Shown here: in pieces, positions 34,108 to 43,442 of the stretch | How positions within the stretch are numbered: position 1 is the stretch's first letter | Layout of the letters: each line of letters begins with the position of its first letter | DNA from: Variovorax flavidus | Lineage (GTDB): Bacteria; Pseudomonadota; Gammaproteobacteria; Burkholderiales; Burkholderiaceae_C | Direction of reading: 5' to 3' | Assembly: GCF_030317145.1 (NCBI RefSeq) | Contig: NZ_JASZYE010000001.1 | Coordinates: 1,736,001-1,800,000 of the forward strand | Length of the DNA stretch: 64,000 nucleotides | Made by a program: the position numbers and the translations under genes | The notes under the pieces: model-generated | Told to the model about the DNA's origin: nothing | Seen by the model: the letters and a program-made list of their open reading frames with translations, nothing else | Database searches by the model: none

Positions 34108-34851
34108 GTGAACCATGACCGCCAAATTGTAGGCGTCGCCCCTTCGGCCACGGGCGACCCCGGCCCGCCGGGCCTGGACCCGCTGCCCAAGCCCCTGCGA
34201 GATCCCAAGCCGATGCTCGACCGGGTGATCGACGAGTGGGGCGGGCACGAGGATCTCTGGCTTTTCGGCTACGGCTCCCTGATCTGGCGGCCGGACTTCG
34301 GTTTCGTCGAACGGCATCCGGCCCGCGTGCATGGCTGGCACCGCGCGCTCAAGATGTGGAGCCGGGTCAACCGCGGCACGGTCGAGAACCCCGGGCTGGT
34401 GTTCGGGCTGCTGTCGGGGGGCAGCTGCCGGGGCATGGTCTTTCGCGTGCCCGCGGCGGACGGTCTCGAAACCCTCGGCCGCCTCTGGCTGCGCGAAATG
34501 CCCACCGGCGTCTACGACCCCAAGTGGCTCGAATGCATGACCCCGCATTCGACCGTGCGTGCGCTGGCCTTCACGCTGTCACGGAGAAGCCCGAATTTCA
34601 CCGGCGAACTGAGCGACGAGCGCTATCGCCAGATCTTCGAGAGCGCGGTCGGCCGCTACGGCAGTTCGCTGGACTACGCGCAGCAGACCTTGCTCGAACT
34701 CCGGCGCCACGCCATCCACGACGCGGCGCTCTCACGGCTCGTCAAGCTCGTGGAAGCGCGGGTGTCGGCGCAGGCCGACAGCGAAATGCCCCACGCTTCG
34801 GTATACCCTTCTTCATTCCCATCCAACCCCGAATCCACATCCAAGGAGTAG
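34108..34851 (+). CDS. chaC: Gamma-glutamylcyclotransferase, ChaC type
   Basis: The protein degrades glutathione to 5-oxoproline and Cys-Gly in the cytoplasm. It has the family glycine motif WLFGYGSLIWRPDFGF, WHRALKMWS, GLVFGLLSGGSCRGMVF-like residues and the acidic helix ETLGRLWLREM that holds the catalytic Glu. The start is uncertain: GTG at 34108 gives 247 residues, while ATG at 34213 gives 212, close to bacterial ChaC; the first 35 residues are proline-rich and may not be translated. Two nucleotides after its stop comes sodC; the sodC ribosome binding site is inside the last codons. Confidence 0.88.
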   Translation: MNHDRQIVGVAPSATGDPGPPGLDPLPKPLRDPKPMLDRVIDEWGGHEDLWLFGYGSLIWRPDFGFVERHPARVHGWHRALKMWSRVNRGTVENPGLVFGLLSGGSCRGMVFRVPAADGLETLGRLWLREMPTGVYDPKWLECMTPHSTVRALAFTLSRRSPNFTGELSDERYRQIFESAVGRYGSSLDYAQQTLLELRRHAIHDAALSRLVKLVEARVSAQADSEMPHASVYPSSFPSNPESTSKE

Positions 34852-34853
34852 CC

Positions 34854-35390
34854 ATGTCCCGTCGCTTCGTTGCCACTGCGGCAGTCCTCTTCGCGGCCAG
34901 CGTTCTCGCCGCCTGCGGCACCATGGGAACCGGCGCGGGCGCCACGGCCAATCTGGCGCCGACTGCTGCGATTTCGCCGAACCCGACCATGGGCAAGGTG
35001 ACCTTCAGGCCACTGGACCACGGCGTGCGCGTCGAGGGCGAGGTACGCGGCTTTGCGCCGGGCACGGAACACGGCTTCCACATCCACGAAAAGGGTGATT
35101 GCGGCGACAACGGCAACGCCTCGGGCGGCCACTTCAATCCTGGCGGCGGCACGCACGGCAAGTTCGCCGCGCCGGGCAGCCATGCGGGCGAACTGCCCAG
35201 CCTGGTCGCCGACTCGAGCGGCGTCGCGCGCTTCAGCGTCGACGTGCATTCCATCTCGTTGACCGAGGGCGCCAACAACAACGTCGTCGGCCGGGCGCTG
35301 GTGGTGCACCGTGACCGCGACGACTTCACCACGCAGCCCGCCGGCAACTCCGGCCCGCGCATCGCTTGCGCGGTGATCACGCGCGGCTGA
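34854..35390 (+). CDS. sodC: Periplasmic Cu,Zn superoxide dismutase, lipoprotein
   Basis: The 178-residue precursor has a lipoprotein signal with lipobox LAAC (Cys21). The enzyme turns superoxide to hydrogen peroxide and oxygen. Copper and zinc ligands are seen: His77 and His79 in HGFHIHEKGDC, His94 in SGGHFNP, His102, His111 and His153 in LVVHRDRDDF; Cys84 and Cys173 can make the conserved disulfide. The ATG at 34854 follows AAGGAG. It is joined to chaC and ends 14 nt inside the convergent nucleotidyltransferase gene. Confidence 0.94.
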   Translation: MSRRFVATAAVLFAASVLAACGTMGTGAGATANLAPTAAISPNPTMGKVTFRPLDHGVRVEGEVRGFAPGTEHGFHIHEKGDCGDNGNASGGHFNPGGGTHGKFAAPGSHAGELPSLVADSSGVARFSVDVHSISLTEGANNNVVGRALVVHRDRDDFTTQPAGNSGPRIACAVITRG

Positions 35391-35952
35391 GGCGCTCCAG
35401 CATCAGCGCTTCGGCGCGCGCGAGTTCCTCGGGGGTGTCGATGTCGGTCACGATGCCGACATCGTCGACCTCGACTTCGACCACCTGCTGCGCATCCCTC
35501 AGCGCCCGCAGGATCGGCGCCGCCCCCTGATTGCCGGACAGCGCGGCCAGTTGCGGCCCGCAGTTGGCCGCAAAGCCGACGGGATGGCCCCGCCCGCCGC
35601 GATAGTGCGGCTGCGCCGCTTGCGCCGGGCCCGCCAGCACCCGCGCAACGGCCTGCAAGGTGGCCGGCTGCACCAGAGGCAGATCCGCCGGAAGAATGAG
35701 CCAGCCCCCGGCATTGGCGGTGGCACGCACGGCAGCGGCGATGGAATCGCCCATGCCCGGATGGCCCACATCCTCCAGATGCCACGGCAAGCCGCTTGCG
35801 CGAACCGCAGCCAGCGTGTGCGCCAGCACCGTGGAGCCTGCCAACGGCGCTTGCAGCTTGTGGCCGATACCCCCTGCGGCCGTGAAACGCTCGCCCCGAC
35901 CCGAGGCGAGCACGATGACGATGGGCGACGAAGACTTGGACGCGGTGCTCAT
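35377..35952 (-). CDS. MobA/MocA-like molybdenum cofactor nucleotidyltransferase
   Basis: The 191-residue protein has the NTP-transferase start [18 protein letters not shown] (LAxGxGxR loop that binds the nucleotide), then [29 protein letters not shown] and [15 protein letters not shown] (metal-binding Asp), and [13 protein letters not shown]. This order is that of MocA/MobA-like enzymes that add CMP or GMP to molybdopterin in the cytoplasm. Between residues 45 and 65 it is shorter than usual. No molybdenum enzyme is beside it; the specificity is therefore open. Confidence 0.82.
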   Translation of the reverse strand: MSTASKSSSPIVIVLASGRGERFTAAGGIGHKLQAPLAGSTVLAHTLAAVRASGLPWHLEDVGHPGMGDSIAAAVRATANAGGWLILPADLPLVQPATLQAVARVLAGPAQAAQPHYRGGRGHPVGFAANCGPQLAALSGNQGAAPILRALRDAQQVVEVEVDDVGIVTDIDTPEELARAEALMLERLSRA

Positions 35953-35993
35953 GGCGCGCAGTATCCCCGCTTCGCTTGCGCAACAATGGCGCC

Positions 35994-36644
35994 ATGACGA
36001 GTTCCCCCAACGAATCGCTGGCCGCCCTCCGCAAGAGCTACGAGCGAGCCGAGCTTGACGAAACCAGCAGCGCAGGCGACCCGATGCAGCAATTCGAGCG
36101 CTGGCTCGCCGAGGCCATCGACGCGCAGGTCCCCGAGCCCAACGCGATGACGCTGGCCACCGTCGGTGGCGACCTTCGCCCTTCCACCCGCATCGTGCTG
36201 ATCAAGGGCTACGACGCCCGCGGCATCGTCTGGTACACCAACTACCAAAGCCGCAAGGGCCAGGACCTGGCGGGCAATCCGTGGGCCGCGCTCCAGTTCC
36301 ACTGGGTCGAGCTGGAGCGTGTGGTGCGCATCGAGGGCCGCGTCGAGAAGGTCAGCGACGCCGAAAGCGACGCCTACTTCGCCAGCCGGCCGCTCGACTC
36401 GCGCATCGGCGCCTGGGCCAGTCCGCAGAGCGAAGTGATCAGCGGCCGCGACGTGCTGGTGAAGAACGCTGCCGTGCAGGCCGCGCGGCATCTGCTCTCG
36501 CCGCCGCGTCCGCCGCATTGGGGCGGCTTCCGGCTCGTACCCGATCGCTGGGAATTCTGGCAGGGCCGCAAGAGCCGGTTGCACGACCGCCTTCGCTATC
36601 GCCAGGAAGACGGCGCATGGGTCCGCGAACGGCTCGCGCCCTGA
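35994..36644 (+). CDS. pdxH: Pyridoxamine 5'-phosphate oxidase
   Basis: The 216-residue FMN enzyme oxidises pyridoxine or pyridoxamine phosphate to pyridoxal phosphate. Family stretches are [73 protein letters not shown] ([16 protein letters not shown]) and [20 protein letters not shown] with RLHDR near the end. The ATG at 35994 is used; the upstream frame is not family-like. It ends directly against the convergent permease gene. Confidence 0.97.
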   Translation: MTSSPNESLAALRKSYERAELDETSSAGDPMQQFERWLAEAIDAQVPEPNAMTLATVGGDLRPSTRIVLIKGYDARGIVWYTNYQSRKGQDLAGNPWAALQFHWVELERVVRIEGRVEKVSDAESDAYFASRPLDSRIGAWASPQSEVISGRDVLVKNAAVQAARHLLSPPRPPHWGGFRLVPDRWEFWQGRKSRLHDRLRYRQEDGAWVRERLAP

Positions 36645-37595
36645 CTACAGGAATCGATTGGCGAGCGCCATCACCGCAGACAGGGTGACAAGCGCCAGCC
36701 CGGTCGACACCACCACGCTCGCAGTCACCAGTTCTTCCGCCGTGCGGTAACGCTGCGAGAACAGGAACACATTGGCGCCGATCGGCAGCGCCGCGGCCAC
36801 GACCATCACCGTGAGCGGCAGCCCGCGCAAGCCCAGGGCGAGGCCGATGCCTGCCACCAGCAGCGGATGCACGACGTTCTTGACCAGCGCCTGCACCAGC
36901 GCACCGCGCCAATGGGCACCGACCGGCGTCAACGCGAGCGTGATGCCGACCATGACCAGCGCCACCGGACTGAAGGCGCCGCCGAGCAAGGCGATCGGCT
37001 TGTCGATGGCCTCCGGCATCTGCAGGCCGGTCTGCGCGAACAGAAGGCCCGCGATGATCGGCAGCGGCACCGGATGAATGATGGCGTTGTAGAGCGCCCT
37101 GCCCACGGTGCGCAGCATCGACCGGCGCTCCTCCCCGCTCGTCGACGCGTGCTCGTGCGCCACCGCCAGCTCAAGGATGACGGTCGCGCTGGTCAGGAGC
37201 ACCAGCGAATGCAGCGAGATCAGCGTGAGCAGCACGATCGTGCCTTCGGGCCCGTAGGCCAGACCTATCAGCGCGATACCGATCATCACGGTATTGCTGT
37301 AAGTGTTGGCCAGCGCGAGCACTGCCGCCGTCCGGTTGAAGCCGCGCCACAGCAGCGTGGCCGCAAAGATCAGCCCCGCACCGATGAAGTAGGCCGCGAC
37401 CGGCCGGAGGCTCAGTTGCTCGACATGCACCGTGCTCATCGACCGGAACAGGAGAGCAGGTGCGAGCAGCAGGAAGATCAGGTTCGACAGGTCCCTTACC
37501 GCCTTGCCGCCGACCCATCCGCGCCGCCCTGCAACATAACCCGCGGCAATGAGCAGGACGACAGGCAGGAGCGAAGAAAGTACGGATGAATTCAC
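36645..37595 (-). CDS. AEC-family (auxin efflux carrier) permease
   Basis: The 316-residue membrane protein has about ten helices arranged as in AEC transporters: LLPVVLLIAAGYVAGRRGWV at the start, NLIFLLLAPALLFRSM, LALANTYSNTVMIGIALIGL (the conserved N-x-G/N-type crossover region) and in the second half LPIGANVFLFSQRY. Such carriers export or take up malonate, lactate or other small acids. I used the GTG at 37595 as start, as the region before it is not membrane-like. The substrate is unknown. Confidence 0.85.
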   Translation of the reverse strand: MNSSVLSSLLPVVLLIAAGYVAGRRGWVGGKAVRDLSNLIFLLLAPALLFRSMSTVHVEQLSLRPVAAYFIGAGLIFAATLLWRGFNRTAAVLALANTYSNTVMIGIALIGLAYGPEGTIVLLTLISLHSLVLLTSATVILELAVAHEHASTSGEERRSMLRTVGRALYNAIIHPVPLPIIAGLLFAQTGLQMPEAIDKPIALLGGAFSPVALVMVGITLALTPVGAHWRGALVQALVKNVVHPLLVAGIGLALGLRGLPLTVMVVAAALPIGANVFLFSQRYRTAEELVTASVVVSTGLALVTLSAVMALANRFL

Positions 37596-37642
37596 CGCGG
37601 CGAGGATACATGGCGCGCCCCTCGACCGCGGCGCCGCCACGC

Positions 37643-37951
37643 CTACACGGTGGGCAGGCGTTCGAACTGGTCGAGGCGATCGACCGGCGACCGCAGCGAG
37701 TTCACCTCGAGGCTGTCGACCACCGCCGACGGCACACCGTTGCGCAGCCAGGCACACATTTCCGCGAGTTGCTCCGGCGACCCCTGCACCATCACTTCGA
37801 CCGAACCGTCCGACCGGTTGCGAACCCAGCCCGTGATCCCCAGCGCACGCGCCTGGCGAACGCAGGCTTCCCGGAAACCGACCCCTTGCACGATGCCGCG
37901 GAGCCGCGCCAGGCGGCTTTCCATCGACCCGTCGTTCTCATCAGGACGCAT
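37643..37951 (-). CDS. acyP: Acylphosphatase
   Basis: The 102-residue protein has the acylphosphatase signature LRGIVQGVGFRE with the catalytic Arg27 in the phosphate loop and the catalytic Asn45 in GWVRNRSDGSVEVMVQG. It hydrolyses acyl phosphates such as acetyl- or carbamoyl-phosphate in the cytoplasm. The usual HxxVxGRVQGVxFR start shows Leu where many have Arg or Lys. Its ATG at 37951 is within the end of the LysR gene (11-nt overlap), so it is translated with the regulator. Confidence 0.93.
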   Translation of the reverse strand: MRPDENDGSMESRLARLRGIVQGVGFREACVRQARALGITGWVRNRSDGSVEVMVQGSPEQLAEMCAWLRNGVPSAVVDSLEVNSLRSPVDRLDQFERLPTV

Positions 37952-38894
37952 GGGCGACCTCCAGGAGCTCCACACCCCGCCATTCGCCGGATTCGACCAG
38001 CCGTCGTGCCGTGTCGCGCAGTTCGCCTGCCACGGCGGCGGCTGCGGGCGACAGCATGCCGGGCTCGATCGAGTAGAGGTAGTTGCGGCGCGTGATGCGG
38101 GCATCGGAAATCGACAGCGCACGCCAGTCCCTCCCCCGCTCGCCTTCGAGCTGCAACGCCGACATCGGCTTGATCGTCGCACCCATTCCGTCATGCACGC
38201 AGCTCATCAGCAGGGACAGCGAATCGATCTCCGCGACCACCTGCGCGATGAGATTCCGCTGTTCGAACTCTGCGGCAATGCGCCGCCGCAAACCATGCGT
38301 GCCAGTGGGAAGAATCATCGGCAGCCGCGCTGTCTCGGCGATCGTGAGGCTCGTGCGTCGCTTTGGCACGAGCGGACTTTCGCGCGGCAGCATGACGAAG
38401 AGTTCCTCCTCCAGCAAGGCGATGGCGCTGAGGTCCGGCACCACGTCGCTGCTGAAGAGCACGGCCAGATCGAGCTGGCCGAGCCGCATCATCTGGCCGA
38501 GGTGGCCGCTCATGCCCTCCACCACGTTGAGCAGGATGCTCGGGTAGCGCTCGCGGATGCGGCGCACCAGCGGAAGGCCGATGGCCGAGACGGTCGTCGC
38601 CGGCAGACCGACCGAGACCATGCCGCGCACTTCACCGGACTCCTGCCGCGCGATCGACAGCGCCTGGTCGAGCTGCCGCAGCATGAATCGCGCATGGTGG
38701 TACAGCGCCAGCCCGTTGTCGGTCGGCGTGACGCCCTTGGATGAACGATTCAGCAGCGGCTTGCCCACCTCGTCCTCGAGCTTGGCGAGCTGCTGGCTGA
38801 GCGCGGGCTGCGCGATGAAGAGTTGCCGCGACGCCTTGGCGAAGCTGCCGCTCTCGACGATGCAGGCGAAGTAGCGGAGTTGACGAAGGTCCAT
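37941..38894 (-). CDS. LysR-family transcriptional regulator of the 39-48.8 kb operon
   Basis: The 317-residue protein starts with the classic LysR helix-turn-helix, MDLRQLRYFACIVESGSFAK, then ASRQLFIAQPALSQQLAKLE, and a C-terminal type 2 periplasmic-fold effector domain (VSVGLPATTVSAIGLPLVRR onward). It is divergent from the nine-gene operon that starts at 39015, and the 120-bp gap holds a perfect inverted repeat. By family habit it would activate that operon when its inducer, probably an intermediate of the pathway, binds, and repress itself. Confidence 0.9.
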   Translation of the reverse strand: MDLRQLRYFACIVESGSFAKASRQLFIAQPALSQQLAKLEDEVGKPLLNRSSKGVTPTDNGLALYHHARFMLRQLDQALSIARQESGEVRGMVSVGLPATTVSAIGLPLVRRIRERYPSILLNVVEGMSGHLGQMMRLGQLDLAVLFSSDVVPDLSAIALLEEELFVMLPRESPLVPKRRTSLTIAETARLPMILPTGTHGLRRRIAAEFEQRNLIAQVVAEIDSLSLLMSCVHDGMGATIKPMSALQLEGERGRDWRALSISDARITRRNYLYSIEPGMLSPAAAAVAGELRDTARRLVESGEWRGVELLEVAHAS

Positions 38895-38919
38895 GCAGAG
38901 GCCGAAAGGCGGTGAAAGG

Positions 38920-38940
38920 GCTATATGTTCCGCATATAGC
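38920..38940. promoter_or_regulatory. Perfect inverted repeat, probable LysR binding site
   Basis: GCTATATG (38920-38927) and CATATAGC (38933-38940) are perfect 8-bp arms around TTCCG. The inner form CTATAT-N7-ATATAG fits a LysR box (T-N11-A style). It is 25 bp from the lysR start and 74 bp before the divergent cupin gene. Confidence 0.75.
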
Positions 38941-39014
38941 TCCTCTCCGAAAACGGTATTTTCCCTCTGGAGGCGTCGTTCCTAGAATCCGCCGCACACC
39001 TACGAGAGACAAGC

Positions 39015-39386
39015 ATGACGACCTCCTTCGTTCGCAACATCGCGGACATTCCCTGGCAAGAATTTCCCGGCCATTTCGGTGGTGCGCTGTCCAAGGCGCT
39101 GGTCCGCCCCGAGACCTGCGGTTCGCGCCACATCGATCACCGCATCTCCTGCTATCAGCCGATGGCCCATGTGGCCGAGCACGTGCACAAGGTGCAGGAG
39201 CAGGTCTATCACGTGCTCGAAGGTGAAGGCCTTCTCACGCTCGATGACGAGCGTCGCGTGATGCGGCGGCACGACTATGTGTTCGTGCCGCCCGGCGTGC
39301 GCCACAGCTTCACCAACACGGGTCTCACCCCTCTGGTCTTCCTCGTGGTCACCACGCCGGTCGAAGACAACGAGGCGCCACTGTGA
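39015..39386 (+). CDS. Cupin-domain protein
   Basis: The 123-residue single-domain cupin has motif 1 MAHVAEHVHKVQEQVYHVLEG (His, His, Glu and Glu-like metal ligands) and motif 2 DYVFVPPGVRHSFTN (His). It probably binds a divalent metal and might be an isomerase, decarboxylase or sensor for the pathway; small cupins cannot be assigned further from sequence. It is the first gene of the operon and overlaps the aldehyde dehydrogenase gene by 4 nt (GTGA). Confidence 0.85.
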   Translation: MTTSFVRNIADIPWQEFPGHFGGALSKALVRPETCGSRHIDHRISCYQPMAHVAEHVHKVQEQVYHVLEGEGLLTLDDERRVMRRHDYVFVPPGVRHSFTNTGLTPLVFLVVTTPVEDNEAPL

Positions 39387-40846
39387 GCGCGACGGCCAGA
39401 GCCGCGCTCGGCGCGGCAGATGAAGCAGCCCTGCGCCAGTGCCGCCTGTTCATTGGCGGCCGATGGGTCGAGGGCACGGACACGGCGCCGGTGCTGGACA
39501 AGTACCGCATGCAGCCTTGGGGGGCGGCGCACGTGCCGTCGCGCACGCAGGTCGCCGAATGCGTCGCAGCGGCGCAAGCGGCATTCAAGGGCAGTACGCT
39601 CGATGGCAACACGCGTGGCGCCATCCTCGAGCGCGCCGCAACGTTGCTGGAGCAACGCGGCGACGAACTCATCGCGATCATGCAGGCCGAGGCCGGCTTC
39701 ACGCGCCACGACGCTGCCGGCGAGCTGCGGCGTTGCGTCATCACCTTCCGCCTGTCGGCCGAGGAGGCGCGGCGCTTCAGCGGCGAGCTCGTGCCGATGG
39801 AAGGCGCACCCGGCCAGGCGGGTCGCATCGGGTTCACCTTGCGCGTGCCGCTCGGCGTCGTGTGCGCCATCACGCCTTTCAACGCGCCGCTCAACACGGT
39901 TGCGCACAAGGTGGCGCCGGCCCTCGCCGCGGGCAACGCCGTGGTGCTGAAGCCTTCACTGCACACGCCGATGACGGCGTGCGTCATGGCCGAAGTGCTG
40001 CAGGCTGCCGGACTTCCTGCCGGACTGGTGTCGGTGCTGCATGGCGGACCCGAAGTCGCGCAGTGGCTGCTGGACGAGCCGGAGGTCCGCTTCTACGCAT
40101 TCACGGGCAGCACCGAGGCAGGCCGTGCGATCCAGCAGCGCGCGGGACTGCGCCGCACGCAGATGGAACTGGGCTCGATCGCGCACTGCGTGGTCTGCGA
40201 CGATGCCGACCTCGACGCAGCGCTGCCGAAGATCGTCAACGCGGGCTACCGCAAGGCAGGCCAGGTGTGCACCTCGGTCCAGGTGCTGCTGGTGCACAGC
40301 GCCATCGCGCACGAAGTGGAAACGCGGCTGAGCACGATGGTCGCCTCGCTGCCCTACGGCGACCCGACGGATGCGAGCACGGTCGTCGGTCCCGTCATCA
40401 CCGAAGCGTCGGCCCAGCGCATCGAGAGCTGGATCGGACAGGCCATGGCATCCGGCGCGCGCAGGCTCGCGGGCGGCGAACGCCGCGGCGCCGTCGTGCC
40501 GCCCACCTTGCTCGCGAACATCGACCCGGCCACGCCCCTGGGCTGCCAGGAGGTGTTCGGCCCCGTCATGTGCATCGTGCCCTTCGACAAGCTCGAGGAC
40601 GCGATCGATCGTGTCAATTCCACGCCCTACGGCCTGGCCACCGGCGTGTTCACCAACCGCCTCGACGACGCGATCCGCGCCGCACGGCGGCTCGAAGTCG
40701 GCGGCGTGCACATCAACGAGACCTCCAGCTCGCGCGTGGACCTCATGCCCTATGGCGGCTCCAAGGACAGCGGCTTCGGCCGCGAAGGCCCGCACTACGC
40801 AATCCGCGAGATGAGCGAAGAACGCATGGTCACCCTGCTGGCCTGA
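39383..40846 (+). CDS. Aldehyde dehydrogenase family enzyme
   Basis: The 487-residue NAD(P)-dependent enzyme oxidises an aldehyde to its acid or CoA ester. Catalytic residues are Cys296 in KAGQVCTSVQV, Glu262 in TQMELGSIAH and Asn167 in ITPFNAPLN. The coenzyme loop is seen in FTGSTEAGRAI. ELGS with Ser in place of the usual ELGGK, and the missing Lys, are somewhat unusual; similar enzymes act on succinate semialdehyde or lactaldehyde. It starts with GTG overlapping the cupin stop and is followed by the ThDP enzyme after 24 nt. Confidence 0.92.
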   Translation: MSATARAALGAADEAALRQCRLFIGGRWVEGTDTAPVLDKYRMQPWGAAHVPSRTQVAECVAAAQAAFKGSTLDGNTRGAILERAATLLEQRGDELIAIMQAEAGFTRHDAAGELRRCVITFRLSAEEARRFSGELVPMEGAPGQAGRIGFTLRVPLGVVCAITPFNAPLNTVAHKVAPALAAGNAVVLKPSLHTPMTACVMAEVLQAAGLPAGLVSVLHGGPEVAQWLLDEPEVRFYAFTGSTEAGRAIQQRAGLRRTQMELGSIAHCVVCDDADLDAALPKIVNAGYRKAGQVCTSVQVLLVHSAIAHEVETRLSTMVASLPYGDPTDASTVVGPVITEASAQRIESWIGQAMASGARRLAGGERRGAVVPPTLLANIDPATPLGCQEVFGPVMCIVPFDKLEDAIDRVNSTPYGLATGVFTNRLDDAIRAARRLEVGGVHINETSSSRVDLMPYGGSKDSGFGREGPHYAIREMSEERMVTLLA

Positions 40847-40870
40847 TCACAGAAAGAAAGAGACATTCCC

Positions 40871-42658
40871 ATGGCAACCATGAAGGGCGGCGAACTCATC
40901 GCCGAATACCTCGTCAAGCAGAAGGTGCCGTACGTGTTCGGCATCTGCGGGCACGGCAACGTCGGCATCCTCGATGCGCTGCACCAGGTGCGCGACAAGG
41001 TGAAGATGGTGTCGCCGCGCCACGAACAGTGCGCGGGCCACATGGCCGACGCCTACTTCCGCGTCAAGCACGAGCCGGTCGCCACGCTGACTTCCACCGG
41101 GCCCGGTTCGGCCAACATGGTGATGTCGCTCGCGACGGCCCTGTCGGACTCGTCGGCCTTCCTGGCGATCACCGCCAACGTGCCCACTTCGCAGGCCAAC
41201 CGCGCGCCCTTCCAGGAGCTGTACGCGCACAACCAGGCCGACTTCGCGCAGGTGCTGCGCCCGGTGGTCAAGCGCACCTTCCAGCCGACGCGCGTCGACA
41301 TGCTGCCGCTCGCGCTGCGCCAGTCCTTCGACACCATGGTCACGGGCCGGCCGGGGCCAGTGAACATGGATATTCCGTACAACGTCTTCCAGGAGGAAGC
41401 CGAGGTCGAAGTGCCGCCGGTGTCGCATCGGCACGGCTCGCACCGGCCAGGCGCGAGCGATGCCGACATCTCATCCGCTCTCGACCTGCTGGCCACTTCG
41501 AAGAAGCCCGTGTTCTTCATCGGCCACGGTGCGACGCTCGCGGAGGCGGGACCGGAGATCACGGCGCTGTCGAAGCAGCTCGGCATTCCCGTCATCACGT
41601 CGCCGAACGGCATGGGTTGCGTGCCGGCGGACGACCCGCTGACGCTCGGCTTCATCGGCCGCAACGGCGCCTATCCCGCCAACCAGGCGGGGCGCCATGC
41701 GGACCTGGTCCTGTGCATCGGCACGCGCTTCGACGACCGCTCGTCATCGAGCTGGCACCCGGGCTATTCGTGGAACTTCCCGAGCACGAAGCTGCTGCAC
41801 GTCGACATTGACCCCTTGGAACTGGGCCGCAACTATCCGCCCACGCTCGGCGTGATTGCCGACGCCAAGGTCTTCAGCGCGCAACTGCTGGCCGGGCTGG
41901 GCCAGCGCCGCGAGATCGAGGCCACGCGCTACGGCGGCTGGCGCGCGCAGGTCGCCGAATGGCAGGCCGAGTGGGAAGCCTTCGTGCGGCCGAACTTCAG
42001 CGCCATCACGACGCCCATCCGGCCCGAGTACGTGGTCGATTCGCTGCAGGACGTGCTGCCCGACGACGTGATCCTCTCGCTCGATTCCGGCGTGCACCAC
42101 AACTGGTTCATGCAGTTCTGGAAGCCGAAGCGCACGCAGAGCATGCTGAACAGCTGGGGCTACTCGTCGATGGGCTTCGGCGTCTGCGGCGTCCTCGGCG
42201 CGCAGCTGGCCGCACCCGACCGGCCGTGCGTGGCCGTGGTCGGCGACGGCGGCTTCATGATGGCGCCCTACGTCGTCGCCACTGCGGTCGAGTACGACCT
42301 GCCTTGCGTGTGGATCGTGTGGAACAACTTCGCCTGGGGCGCGATCCGCGACCTGCAGTACGGGCTCTTCGAAGGCCGCGAACTCGGCACTGCCTTCTAC
42401 AAGGGCAAGCAGGGCCCGGGCGGCGAACGCTACAACCCCGACTTCGCAGCCTGGGCGCGCGCCTGCGGCGCGGACGGCGTGACCGTGACACGCAGCGAAG
42501 ACCTGCGCGGCGCCGTCGAGCAGGCCGTGCGCAATCGCCGGCCCTGCGTCATCGACGTGCACGTCGATTCCGAAGTCCGCCCACCCTCCACGGGCACCTG
42601 GCAACTGCCACCGATTCCCTACAAGGAACCGCTGTTCGGCAAGCCGTGGATTGCATGA
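40871..42658 (+). CDS. Thiamine diphosphate-dependent enzyme (acetolactate-synthase-like)
   Basis: The 595-residue enzyme has the three domains of the acetolactate synthase/decarboxylase family: an N-terminal part with the catalytic Glu52 in SPRHEQCAGHMADAYFR, a central domain (about 195-340) and a C-terminal ThDP domain with GDGG...NN (VVGDGGFMMAPYVVA to IVWNNFAWGAI). It would join or cleave 2-keto acids or aldehydes via ThDP. The N-terminal GICGHGNVGILDAL differs from biosynthetic IlvB, and no small subunit is near, so a catabolic carboligase or decarboxylase is more likely. The substrate is unknown. Confidence 0.88.
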   Translation: MATMKGGELIAEYLVKQKVPYVFGICGHGNVGILDALHQVRDKVKMVSPRHEQCAGHMADAYFRVKHEPVATLTSTGPGSANMVMSLATALSDSSAFLAITANVPTSQANRAPFQELYAHNQADFAQVLRPVVKRTFQPTRVDMLPLALRQSFDTMVTGRPGPVNMDIPYNVFQEEAEVEVPPVSHRHGSHRPGASDADISSALDLLATSKKPVFFIGHGATLAEAGPEITALSKQLGIPVITSPNGMGCVPADDPLTLGFIGRNGAYPANQAGRHADLVLCIGTRFDDRSSSSWHPGYSWNFPSTKLLHVDIDPLELGRNYPPTLGVIADAKVFSAQLLAGLGQRREIEATRYGGWRAQVAEWQAEWEAFVRPNFSAITTPIRPEYVVDSLQDVLPDDVILSLDSGVHHNWFMQFWKPKRTQSMLNSWGYSSMGFGVCGVLGAQLAAPDRPCVAVVGDGGFMMAPYVVATAVEYDLPCVWIVWNNFAWGAIRDLQYGLFEGRELGTAFYKGKQGPGGERYNPDFAAWARACGADGVTVTRSEDLRGAVEQAVRNRRPCVIDVHVDSEVRPPSTGTWQLPPIPYKEPLFGKPWIA

Positions 42659-42687
42659 ACGCCCCCCGATTCAACACAAGGAAAACC

Positions 42688-43395
42688 ATGAGCAACAAAC
42701 CCCTCGCCATCGTCTTCGGCGGCTCGCGCGGCATCGGCGCGGCCTGCGTCGAGGCACTGGCAGCCGACGGGTACGACGTCGCGTTCACCTACATCTCGAA
42801 GGCGCCCGAGTCATCGGCGGGCAGGGCCTATGCCGCGGACATCCAGGATCCGGCGTCGGTCGCCCGGGTCTTCGCCGACGCAGAGCGCGACTTCGGCGCG
42901 AAGCCGAAGGTGGTCGTCGCCAATGCGGGCATCAACGTGCCGCCGGGACCGCTCGCGCAGTTCAACCCCGAGGACTTCCGCAAGCTCGTCGAAGTCAACA
43001 TCGTCGGGGCCTTCAACATCCTCGCCGAAGCGGCTCGCCAGGTGCAGGACGGCGGCGCCATCGTGGCGCTCACCACCTCGCTGGTGCGTCACGCGGTGCC
43101 CGGTGTCGGCGCCTACAGCGCGAGCAAGGCTGCGGTCGAAAGCCTGGTGCGCTCGCTGGCCAAGGAACTCGCCGGCCGCAAGGTGCGCGTCAATGCGGTA
43201 GCGCCCGGCCCGGTCGACACCGACCTCTTCAATGCCGGCAAGACCGAGGAAGCCAAGCAACGCTCGGCGGCAATGAGTCCCTTCAACCGCGTCGGCAAGC
43301 CTGCGGAGATTGCCGAGGTCGTGCGGTTCCTGGTGTCCGACAAGGCCTCATGGGTGCACGGGCAGATCGTGCAACCCAACGGCGGCCTGGTCTGA
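42688..43395 (+). CDS. Short-chain dehydrogenase/reductase
   Basis: The 235-residue SDR has the coenzyme loop GGSRGIG (11-17), NAG at 79-81 and the triad Ser131, Tyr143 and Lys147 in YSASK. It would oxidise or reduce an alcohol or ketone with NAD(P). I used the ATG at 42688 with AAGGAAAA before it; an earlier ATG at 42655 overlaps the stop of the ThDP gene and would add 11 residues. It belongs to the nine-gene operon, probably working on the product of the carboligase. Confidence 0.92.
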   Translation: MSNKPLAIVFGGSRGIGAACVEALAADGYDVAFTYISKAPESSAGRAYAADIQDPASVARVFADAERDFGAKPKVVVANAGINVPPGPLAQFNPEDFRKLVEVNIVGAFNILAEAARQVQDGGAIVALTTSLVRHAVPGVGAYSASKAAVESLVRSLAKELAGRKVRVNAVAPGPVDTDLFNAGKTEEAKQRSAAMSPFNRVGKPAEIAEVVRFLVSDKASWVHGQIVQPNGGLV

Positions 43396-43442
43396 GACCG
43401 ACCTTCGCAGAACGCTAGTCAGAAAAAAACCGGAGACAAACC

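Noticed and set aside
40871..42658. ThDP enzyme as biosynthetic acetolactate synthase (ilvB)
   Set aside because: No small subunit gene is near, the N-terminal motif differs, and the gene is within a catabolic-type operon.
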